Part shown: positions 62,526 to 64,000 of the stretch, in pieces
Numbering within the stretch: position 1 is the stretch's first letter
Layout of the letters: every line of letters starts with the position of its first letter
Assembly: GCF_004104075.1 (NCBI RefSeq)
Contig: NZ_QOVK01000001.1
Span: 1 to 64,000 of the forward strand
Source of the DNA: Leeuwenhoekiella polynyae
Lineage (GTDB): Bacteria; Bacteroidota; Bacteroidia; Flavobacteriales; Flavobacteriaceae
Direction of reading: 5' to 3'
Length of the DNA: 64,000 nucleotides
Program-made: the position numbers and the translations under genes
The notes under the pieces: model-generated
What the model saw: only the letters and a program-made list of their open reading frames with translations
Told to the model about the DNA's origin: nothing
Database searches by the model: none

Positions 62526-62755
62526 CTTTTTATACCTCAACAAATCGTTGAAAAAAGATTCTTTAAAACCAATTTATTTTAAAAATTTGTATTTATTTGA
62601 ATATTTAATCAATTGTTTTTAAGTATTTTACACTGTAGTTTTTAAGTTTTACCCCAAGTCGTTTATTTGAGTTAGAAGTCTTTATACACGTATTCAATCT
62701 TGAATTTTTGCAATACTATTTTAATCAACCAACTAAAAAGTTTAAGAGAATCGAT
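62526..62755. other. Promoter region of the histidine kinase gene
   Basis: Very A+T-rich. A -7-like AATTTTTG lies at 62703-62710, 46 bases before the chosen start. No operator recognised. Confidence 0.45.
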
Positions 62756-63886
62756 ATGAACGATATTGCTAAGTTAATTGAGAATAATAACGACACCATT
62801 ATTAACATGTGGGAAGAAAAGGTTATCAAAGAAATTGAGGTTTCTAAAAATACCAAAAGCTTAGTCTTGAGGAATCAACTTCCGCATCTGCTGAATGATA
62901 TCGCAGTTATATTAGAGGGACAGGATGATCTTATCAATATAAAAAATGAGGAAAGTTATAAAGGCATCTTAACGAATAGTGAAGACCATGGAAGGCATAG
63001 AGCAACTACACTTAATTACACCATAGCTAGTATATTAGAAGAATATGTAGTTTTTAATGAGGTGATCACAGCATTTTTGAGAGAGCGAAATTCATATGAT
63101 GTAAATGTAGGTTTAGTTCTGCATTATGTAATTCAAACTGCAATGGTTCAATCTGCTCGATCTTTTAGTGATTCTATTAATGACATGAAAGAAAAGTTGA
63201 TAAGCATGCTTGCACATGATATTAGGAACCCCCTTTCAGCAGCAAAAGTAGCACTAGAAATGCTTAAAACAGAAACCGATATCAATGAAATTCATGAAGT
63301 TTCTAAAATGACAGCAACCAGTCTGGATTTTTCTTTAAAACTAATTGAAGGCCTGCTAGATGCAATCACTATAGAAGCTGGAGAAGGTATAACGCTCAAT
63401 TTTAAAGAATGTGATTTACTGAAAGATATACGGTGGGTAGTTGAGGAGACCCGATTGATATTTCCGAATACGATTATTGAAAATTTTCATGCTTCACAAA
63501 TTATTGGGGTCTTTGATGGTATGGCCATACGAAGAATTTTAGAAAACTTAATCACCAATGCTGTAAAATACGGAACTAGTAAAGAACGCATAACGATAGC
63601 TGTTAGTGATTTAGGAGATCAAACGCGTATAAGTGTTCATAATTTTGGAGAACCTATACCAGAGCACAAACAAGATGAGATTTTTGATTATCTAAAGTCG
63701 AATAAGCGTGTAAAAAAAGAAGGGATTAAAAGTTGGGGCTTAGGTCTTAGCCTGGTTAAAACTGTAACAGAAGCTCATGGCGGAACTGTAAAAGTTTTGA
63801 GCAATGAAGAACTGGGTACTGAATTTCAAATAACCCTCTTAAAGAATATCAGTAAATCGGGTAAGATAAAAACACAACTATCCTGA
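62756..63886 (+). CDS. Sensor histidine kinase with N-terminal helical sensor
   Basis: A 376-aa soluble histidine kinase. An N-terminal helical domain (about 1-140), like the RsbRD-type or oxygen-sensor-like helical domains found in stress kinases, then H-box KEKLISMLAHDIRNPLSAAK, N-box NLITNAVKYGTS, and G-box WGLGLSLVKTVTEAHGG. No transmembrane segment. I chose the ATG at 62756, as the upstream 16 codons are A+T-rich and lack conserved features. No response regulator in the window; its partner may lie right of it. Probably part of the stress block. Confidence 0.88.
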   Translation: MNDIAKLIENNNDTIINMWEEKVIKEIEVSKNTKSLVLRNQLPHLLNDIAVILEGQDDLINIKNEESYKGILTNSEDHGRHRATTLNYTIASILEEYVVFNEVITAFLRERNSYDVNVGLVLHYVIQTAMVQSARSFSDSINDMKEKLISMLAHDIRNPLSAAKVALEMLKTETDINEIHEVSKMTATSLDFSLKLIEGLLDAITIEAGEGITLNFKECDLLKDIRWVVEETRLIFPNTIIENFHASQIIGVFDGMAIRRILENLITNAVKYGTSKERITIAVSDLGDQTRISVHNFGEPIPEHKQDEIFDYLKSNKRVKKEGIKSWGLGLSLVKTVTEAHGGTVKVLSNEELGTEFQITLLKNISKSGKIKTQLS

Positions 63887-63911
63887 AACTGAAACCCTTT
63901 TTCTTTAAAAA

Positions 63912-63944
63912 AATAACCCAAAGCGGATACTGCTTTGGGTTATT
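63912..63944. terminator. Terminator after the kinase gene
   Basis: Perfect 13-bp stem AATAACCCAAAGC / GCTTTGGGTTATT with a 7-nt loop, 26 bp after the stop. Confidence 0.88.
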
Positions 63945-64000
63945 GCTTAAAAAAGTATTTAATTCTATACCGGTATTGAGGAAGCAGTCTCCATACGGTC

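Overview
The window looks like a chromosomal segment of a marine-type member of the Bacteroidota, most likely Flavobacteriaceae. The evidence is SusC/SusD genes, many MKK-type lipoproteins, Bacteroidota-only families (DUF3667, PepSY_like, DUF4625, MG2/plug hybrids), an A+T-rich genome without Shine-Dalgarno sites, and promoters with the Bacteroidota -7 box TAnnTTTG. I saw no rRNA, tRNA, CRISPR array or intact insertion sequence.

Layout. 0-9.5 kb: a LacI-regulated SusCD-type locus read leftwards (susC, susD, a basic-secretory-protein metallopeptidase, a discoidin-type lipoprotein). The palindrome GTAAAACGTTTTAC stands upstream of susC and again at the left edge. 9.8-16 kb: a SBF-like permease, a DEDDh-exonuclease/GIY-YIG fusion, and a large outer-membrane barrel with a metallophosphoesterase-like domain whose metal ligands look lost. 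16.3-18.9 kb: a YceI-porin-YceI cluster. 19.2-23.5 kb: an SdiA-regulated-type protein and a two-component system divergent from two PepSY_like genes that share a duplicated composite promoter. 24-29.6 kb: DUF808 protein, porin, then an AraC regulator divergent from the two formaldehyde-fixing ribulose-monophosphate genes, and a DUF1080 lipoprotein. 29.8-31.2 kb: a Fur-family repressor with two operators, a small metal-binding-like protein and a truncated DUF4625 gene, probably a decayed metal-uptake locus.

31.2-36.5 kb: a four-gene envelope operon (CsgG-like, DUF3667, barrel, lipoprotein) bracketed by a near-identical direct repeat of about 320 bp, with a 53-bp tandem repeat beside one copy. 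36.5-41.6 kb: FAD monooxygenase with an N-terminal zinc-finger-like segment, and envelope proteins. 41.7-46.5 kb: the most unusual part, a WYL-regulator locus. The operator CCGTCA-N5-TGRCGG occurs three times at nearly fixed distance from a perfect -7 box and would control a 68-aa protein, the regulator itself, a UDG-fold-like protein with a coiled-coil protein and a 43-aa transmembrane peptide, and a PcfJ-domain protein. A decayed DUF2779 gene follows. This arrangement suggests a WYL-controlled stress or phage-defence module, but the function is inferred.

46.8-51.2 kb: an MG2-type outer-membrane protein coupled to a TPR protein, and a methyltransferase. 52.1-56.5 kb: a small membrane protein and a PaoABC-like molybdenum aldehyde oxidoreductase operon. 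56.6-63.9 kb: a DNA repair and stress block (ku-ligD, two unknown proteins, a hydrophilic 44-aa protein, a YghA-type dehydrogenase, a histidine kinase). Long intergenic gaps at 31, 36, 51-52 and 60 kb are filled with several families of short dispersed repeats.
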